Shown in pieces: positions 26,219 through 35,324 of a stretch of DNA of 35,979 nucleotides. The notes below the pieces were generated by a model that was given only the letters and a program-made list of their open reading frames with translations, ran no database searches and was not told the origin of the DNA. Each line of letters begins with the position of its first letter. Within the stretch, counting starts at the first letter, position 1. The stretch lies in assembly GCA_016193465.1 (NCBI GenBank), contig JACPSE010000183.1:1-35979 (forward strand), written 5' to 3'. Source of the DNA: Deltaproteobacteria bacterium (GTDB taxonomy: Bacteria > Desulfobacterota > Binatia > UBA9968). Position numbers and translations under genes: made by a program.

Positions 26219-27916
26219 GTGCATTACCAAAATATCATTGCCTATTTCTCAATGGAGATCGCGGTTGAAACGGAGATTCCGACCTACGCTGGCGGCCTGG
26301 GCGTGATGGCGGGAGACACGATTCGCTCCGCTGCCGATCTCAAAGTCCCGATGGTCGCGGTAACTCTCCTTCATCGGATGGGTTATTTCAGCCAGACTCT
26401 CGAACCGAGCGGATGGCAGAGAGAGGCGCCTATGAAATGGCCTGTCGAGGAGCGTCTGGAAGAGATGCCCGAGCGAGCGGCCGTTACTTTAGAGGGCCGG
26501 ACCGTTCACCTTCGCTCTTGGAGATACGAAGTTCGCGGCGAGGGAGGATTCCGGGTGCCGGTTTATTTTCTCGATGCCGATCTCCCGGCAAACTCCGAAT
26601 GGGACAGGACGCTTACCCACTTTCTTTACGGCGGGGATCAGCATTACCGGCTTTGTCAGGAAGTGATCCTCGGAATCGGTGGTGTGAGAATGCTCCGCGC
26701 CCTTGGTTATAACGACATCGAACGCTTTCATATGAACGAGGGACATGCCAGCCTCCTCGTCTTGGAGCTTTTGGATGAGGAGGCAAGAAAAGCTGCCAGA
26801 GCATCTATTAACCATGATGACGTCGAAGCGGTCAGGCAAAAGTGCGTTTTCACGACCCACACCCCTGTTCCGGCGGGACACGATCAGTTTCCGAAAGATT
26901 TAGCCGAGGGCGTTCTGGGTAAACACCAAGCAATATCTGAGGTAAGAGATTTGATTTTATGCGGAAACGTGCTGGATATGACATTCTTGGGTTTTAAGCT
27001 GAGTCACTACGTCAACGGAGTCGCTACAAAACACGGGGAAGTTTCAAGGCGGATGTTTGCCGGTTATTTAATTGATGCCATTACTAATGGAGTCCACGCG
27101 GCTACCTGGGTGGCGGAACCTTTCCAGGGGCTCTATCAACGCCATATCCCGGGCTGGAAGCAGGACAACTTCAGCCTGCGCTACGCCTTGAGCATTCCGC
27201 GGGGGGAGGTGTGGGAGGCCCACACTCAGGCGAAGAATCGGTTGCTTCAGTGCGTGAAGCGTAAGGCCGATGTTGGGATGGATGCGGACGTTTTGACTCT
27301 GGGCTTCGCCAGGCGCGCTACGACTTACAAAAGAGCGGATCTTCTCTTCCAGGATATCGAGAGATTGAAAAGAATTGCCTCGAGCGCCGGCCTCTTCCAG
27401 GTGATCTATGCAGGGAAGGCCCATCCTCAAGACCAGGGGGGCAAGGAACTCATCCAGCGAATTTTTCAGGTCAAAGAATCGCTTAAGAAAGATATCAAGA
27501 TAGCTTACCTGGAAAATTACGACCTGGAGCTTGGGAAGATGATAACTTCGGGCGTGGACGTGTGGCTGAACACGCCCCAACCGCCGCTGGAAGCTTCGGG
27601 GACAAGCGGCATGAAGGCTGCGCTTAACGGCGTCCCCAGCCTGAGCATTTTGGATGGATGGTGGATCGAGGGGTGCATCGAGGGGGTGACCGGCTGGTCC
27701 ATCGGAGAAGACGGACGGGGAGCGGAAGAAGCTGGCGACAGGTCCAAAGATGCGTCGTCCCTTTACGACAAGTTGGAGCAGGTCATCATTCCTTTATTTT
27801 ATCAAAATCGCGACCGTTTCATCGACGTGATGCTCCACTCCATCGCCCTCAACGGATCGTTCTTCAATACCCATCGGATGATCCAGCAGTACGTTCTGAA
27901 AGCCTATCTTTATTAA
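26219..27916 (+). CDS. glgP: Alpha-glucan (glycogen/maltodextrin) phosphorylase, short GT35 type
   Basis: A 565-residue short-form GT35 phosphorylase, which cuts alpha-1,4-glucan with phosphate to give glucose 1-phosphate. It starts [33 protein letters not shown] at the GTG 26219; IAYFSMEIA is conserved, so the start cannot lie further in, although the AGGAG site is 16 bases away, longer than normal. Other motifs are [62 protein letters not shown] and the PLP-region [28 protein letters not shown]. The short family (Thermotoga-like) lacks the N-terminal regulatory region of the 800-residue enzymes. It is 19 bases before the ATPase gene. Confidence 0.93.
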   Translation: MHYQNIIAYFSMEIAVETEIPTYAGGLGVMAGDTIRSAADLKVPMVAVTLLHRMGYFSQTLEPSGWQREAPMKWPVEERLEEMPERAAVTLEGRTVHLRSWRYEVRGEGGFRVPVYFLDADLPANSEWDRTLTHFLYGGDQHYRLCQEVILGIGGVRMLRALGYNDIERFHMNEGHASLLVLELLDEEARKAARASINHDDVEAVRQKCVFTTHTPVPAGHDQFPKDLAEGVLGKHQAISEVRDLILCGNVLDMTFLGFKLSHYVNGVATKHGEVSRRMFAGYLIDAITNGVHAATWVAEPFQGLYQRHIPGWKQDNFSLRYALSIPRGEVWEAHTQAKNRLLQCVKRKADVGMDADVLTLGFARRATTYKRADLLFQDIERLKRIASSAGLFQVIYAGKAHPQDQGGKELIQRIFQVKESLKKDIKIAYLENYDLELGKMITSGVDVWLNTPQPPLEASGTSGMKAALNGVPSLSILDGWWIEGCIEGVTGWSIGEDGRGAEEAGDRSKDASSLYDKLEQVIIPLFYQNRDRFIDVMLHSIALNGSFFNTHRMIQQYVLKAYLY

Positions 27917-27935
27917 GATCGGAGACAACTGCGCG

Positions 27936-30512
27936 ATGGTTCCATGGTTAGACATCTCTCACGTCTCCGGCCTTACGGAGCAAGAAGCGGCTGAGAGGCT
28001 GACGGAAGAGGGATATAACGAACTTCCCTCGACAAAGCGACGCAGCATTTTTGCCATCGCCTTGGAGCTTGCGCGCCAGCCCATGTTCTTGCTCCTTGTC
28101 GGCGGCGGAATCGTTTATCTCGTATTGGGAGATGTGCAGGAAGCGTTGATGCTGCTTGGGTTTGTTTTCGTAGTCATGGGCATTACCTTTTATCAAGAAC
28201 GCAAAACAGAGCGCGCGCTGGAAGCGTTGCGGGACTTGTCCAGTCCACGCGCCCTGGTGATTCGGGAGGGTCGAGAAAGGCGCATCGCGGGCCGTGATGT
28301 GGTCTGCGGCGACATTGTGATCCTGATAGAAGGCGATCGTGTCCCGGCCGACGCCATGCTCTTGTCGAGCGTCAATCTCTCCGTGGATGAGTCTTTGTTG
28401 ACCGGCGAATCGGTGCCCGTGCGTAAGGTCGTCTGGGATGGGGCTATGGGTTTATGCCGTCCCGGCGGCGATGATTTACCCTTTGTTTTTTCCGGAACCC
28501 TTGTGGTTCGGGGGCACGGCATGGGTCGGGTGCATGCAACCGGCATGAAAACTGAAATCGGCAAGATCGGCAAGGCGCTGCAAACGGTGGAAACAGAGGA
28601 GACCTTGTTGCAGAAAGAGACCGGAAGGTGGGTGCGTAATCTTGCCCTTTTGGGGTTATCCCTCTCCCTCTTGGTCGTGGTCTTATATGGTCTCACAAGA
28701 GGTCACTGGCTCGATGCCCTTCTGGCCGGCATTGCCCTGGCCATGGCGATGTTGCCTGAGGAATTTCCCGTGGTCTTGACCGTCTTCCTGGCCCTGGGCG
28801 CATGGCGCATCTCGCAAAGACAAGTCCTCACCCGTCGTGTTCCGGCCGTAGAAGCCCTGGGTTCAACCACGGTCCTATGCGTGGACAAGACCGGGACACT
28901 GACCTTTAACAGGATGTCGGTGCGCAAGATTTTTGCCCAAGGCGAGTTCTATGATCTCGCAGGGAATATGCAGGAGCCGCTCCCGGAAAGCTTCCATGAG
29001 CTTGTGGAGTTCGCTATTCTGGCAAGCCAAAGGGAGCCCTTCGACCCGATGGAAAAAGCGCTAAGGCAGCTTGGGGGTCGTCACCTTTGCGGCACCGAAC
29101 ATCTCCACGACGATTGGAATCTGGTGCGTGAATACCCCTTATCTCAGACCATGCTCTCCCTCGCACACGTTTGGGAATCGCCCGGCGGCGGCGAGTTCGT
29201 GATCGCCGCCAAAGGCGCGCCGGAGGCCATTGCTGACTTGTGCCATTTAGATGGGGCGCAGATGCAGGCATTGGCCGGACCTATTTATTCGATGGCGGAC
29301 GAAGGTCTACGGATACTGGGCGTGGCGAGGGCGACTTTTAGACAGCCCAGTTTGCCCGGCGGCCAGCATGATTTCGACTTCGAGTTCTTGGGACTTATGG
29401 GGTTTGCCGATCCGGTGCGGCCTACCGTCGCAGGCGCCGTCGAGGAGTGTTACAGCGCGAGGATAAGGGTGGTGATGATAACCGGGGATTATCCGGTCAC
29501 TGCGCAGAACATCGCTCGACAGATAGGCCTCGCCTCTGTGGACGAGTATATCACGGGGGCCGAGCTGGACGGGATGGACGATGCGGAGCTGCAACGACGT
29601 ATTCAGACGGTAAATATTTTCGCGCGGGTGGTGCCGGAACAGAAACTGCGTCTGGTCAATGCGCTGAAGGCCAACGGCGAAATCGTGGCCATGACAGGCG
29701 ACGGCGTGAACGATGCGCCGGCATTGAAGGCGGCGCACATCGGCATCGCAATGGGAGCGAGAGGCACGGATGTGGCTCGGGAGGCGTCAGCGCTGGTGTT
29801 GCTGGACGACGATTTCTCATCCATCGTGCAGGCGGTAAAACTGGGCAGACGGATCTTCGATAATCTCAAGAAGGCTTTGGCTTATATCTTTGCCATCCAC
29901 GTTCCAATCGCCGGTCTCTCGCTGCTTCCCGTGTTGCTGCGATGGCCGCTGGTGCTTTTTCCGGTTCATATCGCCTTTCTCGAATTGATTATTGACCCGG
30001 CCTGCTCCGTTGTCTTCGAGGCGGAGCCCGAAGAAAGGGATGTGATGAGGCGTCCGCCGCGCAATCCGAAAGAGCCTCTGTTTGACAGGCGCACCGTGGG
30101 GCTGAGCGTGATGCAAGGGCTGGGGGTATTGTTCATTGTCGCGGTTGTCTATATCGTCGCGCTTTATCGGGACCAAGGTGAGCTAGATGCCCGTGCCCTG
30201 ACCTTTGGCACCCTCATCATCGCCAACCTGGGGCTGATTCTCACCAACCGCTCATGGTCAAGAACGATCCTGGCAACTCTAGACGCGCCGAACCGGGCGC
30301 TGTGGTGGGTGGTAGGAGGCGCGCTGCTCTTCCTTGGCTTGGTGTTGTACCTTCCCGTATTGCGAGATATGTTCCGTTTTTCTACGCTGCATGCCGTTGA
30401 CCTGGCGATCTGCCTAGCCGCAGGCGTACTCAGCATCCTCTGGTTCGAGGGGTTTAAGATACTTGATGGCATGCGGCGAAGACAATCCAGCATGCAATCG
30501 GCAAGTTCTTAA
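27936..30512 (+). CDS. P-type cation-transporting ATPase (PEEFP subgroup)
   Basis: An 858-residue P-type pump, P2-like in layout. It has an N-terminal cation-ATPase domain (VSGLTEQEAAERLTEEGYNELP), actuator TGES (156 to 159), the M4 motif PEEFP (274 to 278), the phosphorylated Asp317 in CVDKTGTLT, the nucleotide-binding AAKGAPEAIADLC, hinge MTGDGVNDAPALKAA and six C-terminal membrane segments with FLELIIDPACSVVFEAEPEE in M6. Classical Ca2+ and Na+/K+ pumps have PEGLP or PEALP; PEEFP marks a group whose ion is not settled. The start GGAGAC..ATG is 19 bases behind glgP, so glycogen breakdown and ion pumping share an operon. Confidence 0.93.
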   Translation: MVPWLDISHVSGLTEQEAAERLTEEGYNELPSTKRRSIFAIALELARQPMFLLLVGGGIVYLVLGDVQEALMLLGFVFVVMGITFYQERKTERALEALRDLSSPRALVIREGRERRIAGRDVVCGDIVILIEGDRVPADAMLLSSVNLSVDESLLTGESVPVRKVVWDGAMGLCRPGGDDLPFVFSGTLVVRGHGMGRVHATGMKTEIGKIGKALQTVETEETLLQKETGRWVRNLALLGLSLSLLVVVLYGLTRGHWLDALLAGIALAMAMLPEEFPVVLTVFLALGAWRISQRQVLTRRVPAVEALGSTTVLCVDKTGTLTFNRMSVRKIFAQGEFYDLAGNMQEPLPESFHELVEFAILASQREPFDPMEKALRQLGGRHLCGTEHLHDDWNLVREYPLSQTMLSLAHVWESPGGGEFVIAAKGAPEAIADLCHLDGAQMQALAGPIYSMADEGLRILGVARATFRQPSLPGGQHDFDFEFLGLMGFADPVRPTVAGAVEECYSARIRVVMITGDYPVTAQNIARQIGLASVDEYITGAELDGMDDAELQRRIQTVNIFARVVPEQKLRLVNALKANGEIVAMTGDGVNDAPALKAAHIGIAMGARGTDVAREASALVLLDDDFSSIVQAVKLGRRIFDNLKKALAYIFAIHVPIAGLSLLPVLLRWPLVLFPVHIAFLELIIDPACSVVFEAEPEERDVMRRPPRNPKEPLFDRRTVGLSVMQGLGVLFIVAVVYIVALYRDQGELDARALTFGTLIIANLGLILTNRSWSRTILATLDAPNRALWWVVGGALLFLGLVLYLPVLRDMFRFSTLHAVDLAICLAAGVLSILWFEGFKILDGMRRRQSSMQSASS

Positions 30513-30520
30513 TGCCGATT
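30496..30520 (+). terminator. Perfect 8-bp stem-loop over the ATPase stop codon
   Basis: AATCGGCA (30496-30503) and TGCCGATT (30513-30520) are perfect inverted repeats with a nine-base loop holding the TAA stop. The sequence after it is pyrimidine-rich but without a clean T run, so a weak terminator or an mRNA stability element is as likely. It also lies about 123 bases upstream of the predicted start of the next operon. Confidence 0.4.
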
Positions 30521-30604
30521 CTCACTCTTGCTATTGATCTCTTCTATTCTTCCCAATACTGAGAAAAGCAACTCTCCCTTGCAATAAAAACCGCAAAGAT
30601 TCCC

Positions 30605-30620
30605 TGGCATAGCTCTTGCT
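30605..30620 (+). promoter_or_regulatory. Sigma-54 promoter of the 2-oxoacid:ferredoxin oxidoreductase operon
   Basis: TGGCATAGCTCTTGCT matches the consensus at every conserved position, GG-N10-GC included. The predicted start is 30631, only three bases before the ATG at 30634, which would make the mRNA almost leaderless. I found no matching palindrome pair in the 150 bases upstream. Confidence 0.8.
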
Positions 30621-30633
30621 CTTTCTCTCTGTC

Positions 30634-32568
30634 ATGGTTGCTTTTCCCGGCATTTCCAGTACAGCAGACGGCTCCGAGGCGGTGGTGTGGGTAGAAATCC
30701 ACATCAGTCAAGGAGCCTGTGCTTACCCGATAACGCCGTCCACCAATATGGGAGGAGGCTACCAGATGGCGGTGGCCAACGGGCAGCAAAATCTCTGGGG
30801 AGAGCCGCTGGCATTTTTGGAACCGGAATCAGAGCACAGTTCTGCCAGCGCTTGCGAGGGATTCGCGCTCGCAGGAGGCCGGGTGGCTAATTTCACCTCG
30901 GGACAAGGACTGATCCTGATGAAAGAGGTGTTGTACGTGATAGCCGGCAAGCGCTTGCCGGTTGTTTTTCACATCGGCGCGCGCGCCCTGACATCGCAGG
31001 CGCTGAATATCCACGCAGGCCATGATGACGTCATGGGTGTTGCCGACTGCGGTTGGGGGATGCTCTTTGCTCGCAACGCGCAGGAGGCGGCGGACCTGGC
31101 GCTGATCGCCCGGCGAGCTGCCGAAGAGGCGGAGACACCCTTCTTTAACGTTCAGGACGGCTTCTTGACGACGCACACGATCGAAAGCCTGTGCTTGCCG
31201 GAGCCCGAGCTGATGCGCGAATTCGTGGGCGATCCCCATAGCGAGCATCGCTTGCGCGATCTGATGGATCCGGCGCACCCGATCATGAGCGGCGTGGTGC
31301 AGAACCAAGACAGTTACATGAAAGGCAAAGTCGCGCAGCGCTATTTCTACGACAGGCTGCCGGCTATCGTGCAGCAGGTGATGGGGCGCCTCCACGATCT
31401 CACAGGCCGTCGCTACGGCTTGGTCGATTCTTACCGATTAGAGGACGCGGAGTACGCCCTTGTGGGGATGGGCAGCATGCTGGAGACTGCTTCCGCGACC
31501 GTTGATTACCTGCGTGATCAGGAAGGGCTCAAGGTCGGATCGCTGCACGTGACCTGCTACCGCCCATTTCCGGGGCCTGAGATCGTGCAGGCGCTCCAAC
31601 AGGTCAAAGCCGTTGCCGTCGTCGAGCGTCTGGATGATCCGGCAGCTCAGTCCAATCCCCTGACCGCAGAGATCAAGGCTGGCTTCGCGGACGCGTTGGC
31701 GGGCGCCGCCGGCTATCCGGCCGTGAAGCGCGCGCCCATCATCTATTCCGGCGCTGCCGGCCTTGGCAGCAGGGATGTCCGTCCCGCTGATTTCGTGGCG
31801 GTAGTGGATCATATGAGGCGCCAAAAGGAGCGGCGCTTTTTTGTGCTCGGGATTAAGCACGAACTGGCGCTGTTCCCCGATCGCGAACCCGATGTTCGGC
31901 CGCCGGGCGCCTTCTCCATGCGGGGATATTCCGTGGGCGGCTATGGCTCCGTGACCACCAATAAAATCATTGCTACCGTTGTCGGGGATCTTTTTGGTCT
32001 TAAGGTCCAGGCCTATCCTCTATACGGCTCGGAGAAGAAAGGATTGCCGACCACCTACTACCTGACGGTGGCGAAGGAAGCGATCCGGGTTCATTCGGAA
32101 CTGAAGTATGTCGATTTTGTGCCGCTCAACAACGTCAATGCTTTCAATCTGGGAAATCCACTGGAGGGTCTGGCCCCGGGCGGCGCGATCTTCCTGCAAC
32201 ACCAGAGCACCGATCCGGCGGAGGTGTGGACGGCGATCCCTGCCTCCGCCCGCGATACGATTCGCCGCAAGCGCATTCGCGTTTTTGCGCTCGACGCCGT
32301 GAAGATCGCGGAGGAGGTAGCGAGCCGTCCGGATCTGGCGCAGCGGACGCAGGGCATCGTGCTGTTGGGCGTATTCCTGCGGGCGGCGCCGTTTATCCTT
32401 CAGCGCAGAATGGGGGAGGAAGAGCTCTACGGCGCCGTGGAAAAATCGCTGCGCAAGTTTTTTGGCAAGCACAGCGAGCAAGTGATCCAGGATAACCTCA
32501 AGGCGGTGAGGCGCGGCCATAGGGAGCTCTTCGAGGTCCCGTCCGGAGTGATCCAGGCGGCGGCATGA
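30634..32568 (+). CDS. 2-oxoacid:ferredoxin oxidoreductase, fused alpha and gamma subunits
   Basis: A 644-residue protein from the ATG at 30634 (MVAFPGISSTADGSEAVVWVE); the earlier ATG at 30616 lies upstream of the predicted sigma-54 start and overlaps the -12 element. The first 400 residues are the alpha subunit (ACAYPITPSTNMGGGYQMAVANGQ, ASACEGFALAGGRVANFTSGQGLILMKEVLY, HAGHDDVMGVADCGWGM, LHVTCYRPFP). The rest is the gamma domain (MRGYSVGGYGSVTTNKIIATVVGDLFG, YLTVAKEAIRVHSE, LNNVNAFN). Together with the beta protein at 33036 it should oxidise pyruvate or a related 2-oxoacid to an acyl-CoA and reduce ferredoxin, as in NifJ-type PFOR, which fuses all the parts in one chain. The preferred substrate is probably pyruvate, inferred from the layout. 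CoA and TPP contacts are in alpha and beta respectively. Confidence 0.88.
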   Translation: MVAFPGISSTADGSEAVVWVEIHISQGACAYPITPSTNMGGGYQMAVANGQQNLWGEPLAFLEPESEHSSASACEGFALAGGRVANFTSGQGLILMKEVLYVIAGKRLPVVFHIGARALTSQALNIHAGHDDVMGVADCGWGMLFARNAQEAADLALIARRAAEEAETPFFNVQDGFLTTHTIESLCLPEPELMREFVGDPHSEHRLRDLMDPAHPIMSGVVQNQDSYMKGKVAQRYFYDRLPAIVQQVMGRLHDLTGRRYGLVDSYRLEDAEYALVGMGSMLETASATVDYLRDQEGLKVGSLHVTCYRPFPGPEIVQALQQVKAVAVVERLDDPAAQSNPLTAEIKAGFADALAGAAGYPAVKRAPIIYSGAAGLGSRDVRPADFVAVVDHMRRQKERRFFVLGIKHELALFPDREPDVRPPGAFSMRGYSVGGYGSVTTNKIIATVVGDLFGLKVQAYPLYGSEKKGLPTTYYLTVAKEAIRVHSELKYVDFVPLNNVNAFNLGNPLEGLAPGGAIFLQHQSTDPAEVWTAIPASARDTIRRKRIRVFALDAVKIAEEVASRPDLAQRTQGIVLLGVFLRAAPFILQRRMGEEELYGAVEKSLRKFFGKHSEQVIQDNLKAVRRGHRELFEVPSGVIQAAA

Positions 32569-32608
32569 AGTAGGTGCGCGTGAGCGATCCAAACGAGATG
32601 GGTGTTTC

Positions 32609-33013
32609 ATGAACAAGAAGACGGTTCGCGCCTGGATGCATCGTGGCGTGATCAGTTGCCGTCCTGACACGTCGCTGGAACAGGTGTCGCATACCATGGA
32701 TTCCAAGGACATCAGTGCCCTCGTGGTTGTCGACGAGGTAGGCGACGTGGCGGGCGTGATCTCGCGGACCGATTTGGTCAATGCCCGTTTTGTGGAACCG
32801 TATATGAAGCATTGGCGGGGCATGACGGCGGAGCACTTGATGAGCCGGCCTGTTATCAGCGTTGGCCCGAACACACCTGTGATGGAGGCCGCAAACCTGC
32901 TGCGCGAAAAGCAGATTCACCGCCTGGTGGTCGTTGAGAAGAAGGGAAAGCACGTGCGGCCGCTGGGAATCCTGTCTGTAACGGATCTGGCAAAACACGT
33001 CGTTTCAGAGTGA
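32609..33013 (+). CDS. CBS-pair protein between the oxidoreductase subunits
   Basis: A 134-residue protein consisting of two CBS motifs only: residues 1 to 60 (VRAWMHRGVISCRPDTSLEQVSHTM..ISALVVVDEVGDVAGVISRTDLV) and 73 to 130 (AEHLMSRPVISVGPNTPVMEAANLLREKQIHRLVVVEKKGKHVRPLGILSVTDLAKHVV). CBS pairs usually bind AMP, ADP or ATP. It lies 40 bases behind the alpha-gamma gene and 22 bases before the beta gene, so all three are in one operon. Its place inside the enzyme operon suggests a nucleotide-sensing regulator of the enzyme, which is inference. A second CBS protein sits behind the response regulator at 5992-6594. Confidence 0.85.
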   Translation: MNKKTVRAWMHRGVISCRPDTSLEQVSHTMDSKDISALVVVDEVGDVAGVISRTDLVNARFVEPYMKHWRGMTAEHLMSRPVISVGPNTPVMEAANLLREKQIHRLVVVEKKGKHVRPLGILSVTDLAKHVVSE

Positions 33014-33035
33014 AAGATGGCGCGGAGATCTCACA

Positions 33036-34721
33036 GTGAAGAGGCGTGAAGAAAAATCCAGCTCAAAGAATGCCTTTCGGAAGCCGAGCGAAATGGGTGT
33101 CAAACAGCCGGGGGAGGCGAAAGAGACTCACGAGACAACCTTCCTGGATACTTACCTCCTGGAACTCGATCTGGACACGTACGTAGATGATTTCAACCGG
33201 CGGGTCATCGGCGCCTACCAGCAAGGCACTGGCTCGGTCGCGCTCCCGGCCGACGTCGGTATAGCCCGTAGCCTCATCCCTCCCGGCACGGCCGCTCTGC
33301 GCGACTTCAGTTACATTGCCCCTGAGATTCCGGAATTCGTCTCAGACAAATGCGTCGGCTGTATGGGCTGCGTCACCGAGTGTCCGGACACGGCCATCCT
33401 GGGTAAGGCGATCCCGGCCTCCCGGGTGGAAAAGGCCTTGGCAGAGATCGGCGCCCCCGAAGAGCAGGCCTGGGTGAGATCCCACTGGAGCCGGACCCGC
33501 AAGTATTTCGACCAGTCCGAGAAAAAAGGAGATGAGGGCGCGTTGTTCGGCATCTTCATAGATCCGACCAAGTGCAAGGGCTGCGCGGAGTGCGTCCAGG
33601 TGTGCGATGAGCTGGGCTATCACGCCCTCAAAATGGTCAAGAAAGACGAAGCGACGCTGCCGCGCTACCGTCATGCCTTCAATTTCTTTCGCCGGATCGG
33701 AGCGACGCCGAAAGAGTACATCAATGAGCGCGCGCTGGCCGACTTCATGCTGGCGGAGGCCTCCGCGCTGCTTTACGTCGGTGGGGCGGGCTCCTGCATG
33801 GGATGCGGCGAGGCGACCGCGATTCGGATGATGTTGGCAGCTAGCGGCTTTGTCTACGGTCCCGAGAGGATCGCAGTCGTCGCAGCCACCGGCTGCCACA
33901 CCGTCCACGGACCCACTTATCCTTACAATCCCTTCCTGGTGCCGTGGACGAACTCGCTGTTTGAAAACGCACCGGCAGTCGCCATGGGGATACGCGCCCG
34001 CTGGAATCAAAAAAGCTGGGGCGATAAAAAGCTCTGGGTTATCGGTGGCGACGGCGCCATATATGACATTGGCTTCCAGAGCCTCAGCCGGCTGCTGGCC
34101 AGCGGGATGGACATCAATGTTCTGGTGCTCGACACCCAGGTCTACTCGAACACCGGCGGTCAGGCCTCGACCGCTTCCTTCTTCGGTCAGGATGCCAAGA
34201 TGGCGGCCATCGGGGGCTCCGTTCCAGGAAAACAGGAGCACAGGAAAGAGTTGGCGCAGATCTGCCTGATGCACCCCGATGTCTATGTTGCTCAGACAAC
34301 GCCGGCTCACATCAACCACTTTTACAAAGCCATCATTGAGGCCAACGACTATCCGGGTCCGGCGCTCATTAACGTCTACGCCACCTGTCAGCCGGAACAC
34401 GGGGTGGCCGATAATATGTCGGCGCAGCATGCCAGGCTGGCGGTAGAATCGCGCGCCTTTCCCCTGTTGGTCTACGATCCGAGAAAGGGCAAGAGAATCC
34501 GCGAGCGTTTGAGCTTGGTCGGCAATCCGGCGCAAAAAGAGGATTGGTGGACGCCGCCCAATAGCGGCAAGCCGTTTACCTTCGTTGATTTCGCTCGCAC
34601 CGAGCGCCGCTTCGCCAGGCAGTTCGACGCCGAGGGGAATCCATCAGGGGCGCTGCTACAGGGGCAGGAAGAGCGGCTGAGAAATTGGCTTGTGCTACAA
34701 GAGCTGGCGGGACTGCGCTAA
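33036..34721 (+). CDS. 2-oxoacid:ferredoxin oxidoreductase, ferredoxin and beta (TPP) subunit
   Basis: A 561-residue protein started at the GTG 33036, after GGAG at eight bases. The first 90 residues have no clear domain. Two 4Fe-4S motifs follow: CVGCMGCVTECP (Cys106, 109, 112, 116) and CKGCAECVQVC (Cys180, 183, 186, 190), the delta-like ferredoxin part. The remainder is the TPP-binding beta subunit with CMGCGE, VVAATGCHTVHGPTYPYNPF, GDGAIYDIGFQSLSRLLASG and NVLVLDTQVYSNTGGQ, the GDG...NTGG motif that holds TPP and Mg2+. With the alpha-gamma chain it completes a PFOR-type enzyme that yields reduced ferredoxin. Its 3' end overlaps a doubtful convergent frame by four bases. Confidence 0.93.
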   Translation: MKRREEKSSSKNAFRKPSEMGVKQPGEAKETHETTFLDTYLLELDLDTYVDDFNRRVIGAYQQGTGSVALPADVGIARSLIPPGTAALRDFSYIAPEIPEFVSDKCVGCMGCVTECPDTAILGKAIPASRVEKALAEIGAPEEQAWVRSHWSRTRKYFDQSEKKGDEGALFGIFIDPTKCKGCAECVQVCDELGYHALKMVKKDEATLPRYRHAFNFFRRIGATPKEYINERALADFMLAEASALLYVGGAGSCMGCGEATAIRMMLAASGFVYGPERIAVVAATGCHTVHGPTYPYNPFLVPWTNSLFENAPAVAMGIRARWNQKSWGDKKLWVIGGDGAIYDIGFQSLSRLLASGMDINVLVLDTQVYSNTGGQASTASFFGQDAKMAAIGGSVPGKQEHRKELAQICLMHPDVYVAQTTPAHINHFYKAIIEANDYPGPALINVYATCQPEHGVADNMSAQHARLAVESRAFPLLVYDPRKGKRIRERLSLVGNPAQKEDWWTPPNSGKPFTFVDFARTERRFARQFDAEGNPSGALLQGQEERLRNWLVLQELAGLR

Positions 34722-34984
34722 TCGAGCATGAGGTCTAAATCTCCGTAACTTTCGTCCATTATACCGCAACAATCGACTTCGCGAAGTCTTGCCAAAGGCT
34801 CCGTTATTATTTCGGCCTTTGACAGACCGTTGAAAAAGGCCCGGTTGTTTCGTTCTGGTTCGTGCCCGTCGACCAACACGCGCCACGACCGGTCCTTTTT
34901 GTCTGCTGCTTTTTTTGTGTTGCCTTCCCTATAAATTTGCCTTATTTTACGCGAAACTGACTTCGGCTGGATCTCCCCGGTCAC
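34718..34984 (-). CDS. Doubtful small protein convergent with the beta subunit
   Basis: An 88-residue frame starting GTG at 34984. It is rich in Lys and Arg at the beginning (KSVSRKIRQIYREGNTKKAADK) and acidic at the end (EVDCCGIMDESYGDLDLMLD). I recognise no family. The region is AT-richer than its neighbours, which suggests transferred or decaying DNA. The ends overlap by four bases with the oxidoreductase beta gene. No good ribosome site is visible. It may be a real accessory gene, a remnant, or chance. Confidence 0.3.
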   Translation of the reverse strand: MTGEIQPKSVSRKIRQIYREGNTKKAADKKDRSWRVLVDGHEPERNNRAFFNGLSKAEIITEPLARLREVDCCGIMDESYGDLDLMLD

Positions 34985-35004
34985 ATCGTTGATTCTGCAT
35001 CATC

Positions 35005-35040
35005 GCCCGGACTGGCTCTCCCCAGCCGGGCTTTGCTTTG
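35005..35040 (+). terminator. Rho-independent-like terminator
   Basis: GCCCGG-A-CTGG and CCAG-CCGGGC form a stem with one bulged base and a five- to six-base loop (35005-35031), followed by TTTGCTTTG. It would end + strand transcription about 300 bases past the oxidoreductase operon. Confidence 0.6.
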
Positions 35041-35324
35041 TGGGGGGTTTGGGGGGTCAGGCGTGATATTTGCTATTTTTGGTTTTCGGAAAAGTTTTTG
35101 GGAAAAAAGGGGACGCGAACCTTTTCTGCGGAAATTTGAAGGGTCGGCAGTACTTTTCACGCAATCAATAGCATGACCTCGGAGCGCTGTCTATCTCACA
35201 CGGCCATAAAAGCAGATGCCACGGACTGATCACCAGACAGTATTCGGCAACGCGGATACCGGGCTCTCTCGTGGTTTCTTGGAGATCCACCCGAAAATTC
35301 GATGGCTTCATTCTTCGCTCGACA
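35041..35324. other. Gene-poor stretch with REP-like sequence
   Basis: I see no convincing gene. GGGAAAAAAGGGGACGCG near 35100-35117 resembles sequences next to REP-associated tyrosine transposases. Open frames on the - strand here are low in coding quality and cross the tandem repeat. Confidence 0.4.

Noticed and set aside
30579..30596. TTGC...GCAA inverted repeat before the oxidoreductase promoter as an enhancer site
   Set aside because: The half sites are four bases further apart than in the six accepted sites and lie too close to the promoter.
33342..34535. Open frame of 397 codons on the - strand
   Set aside because: It is antisense to the oxidoreductase beta gene, with unlike-protein composition and no family motif.
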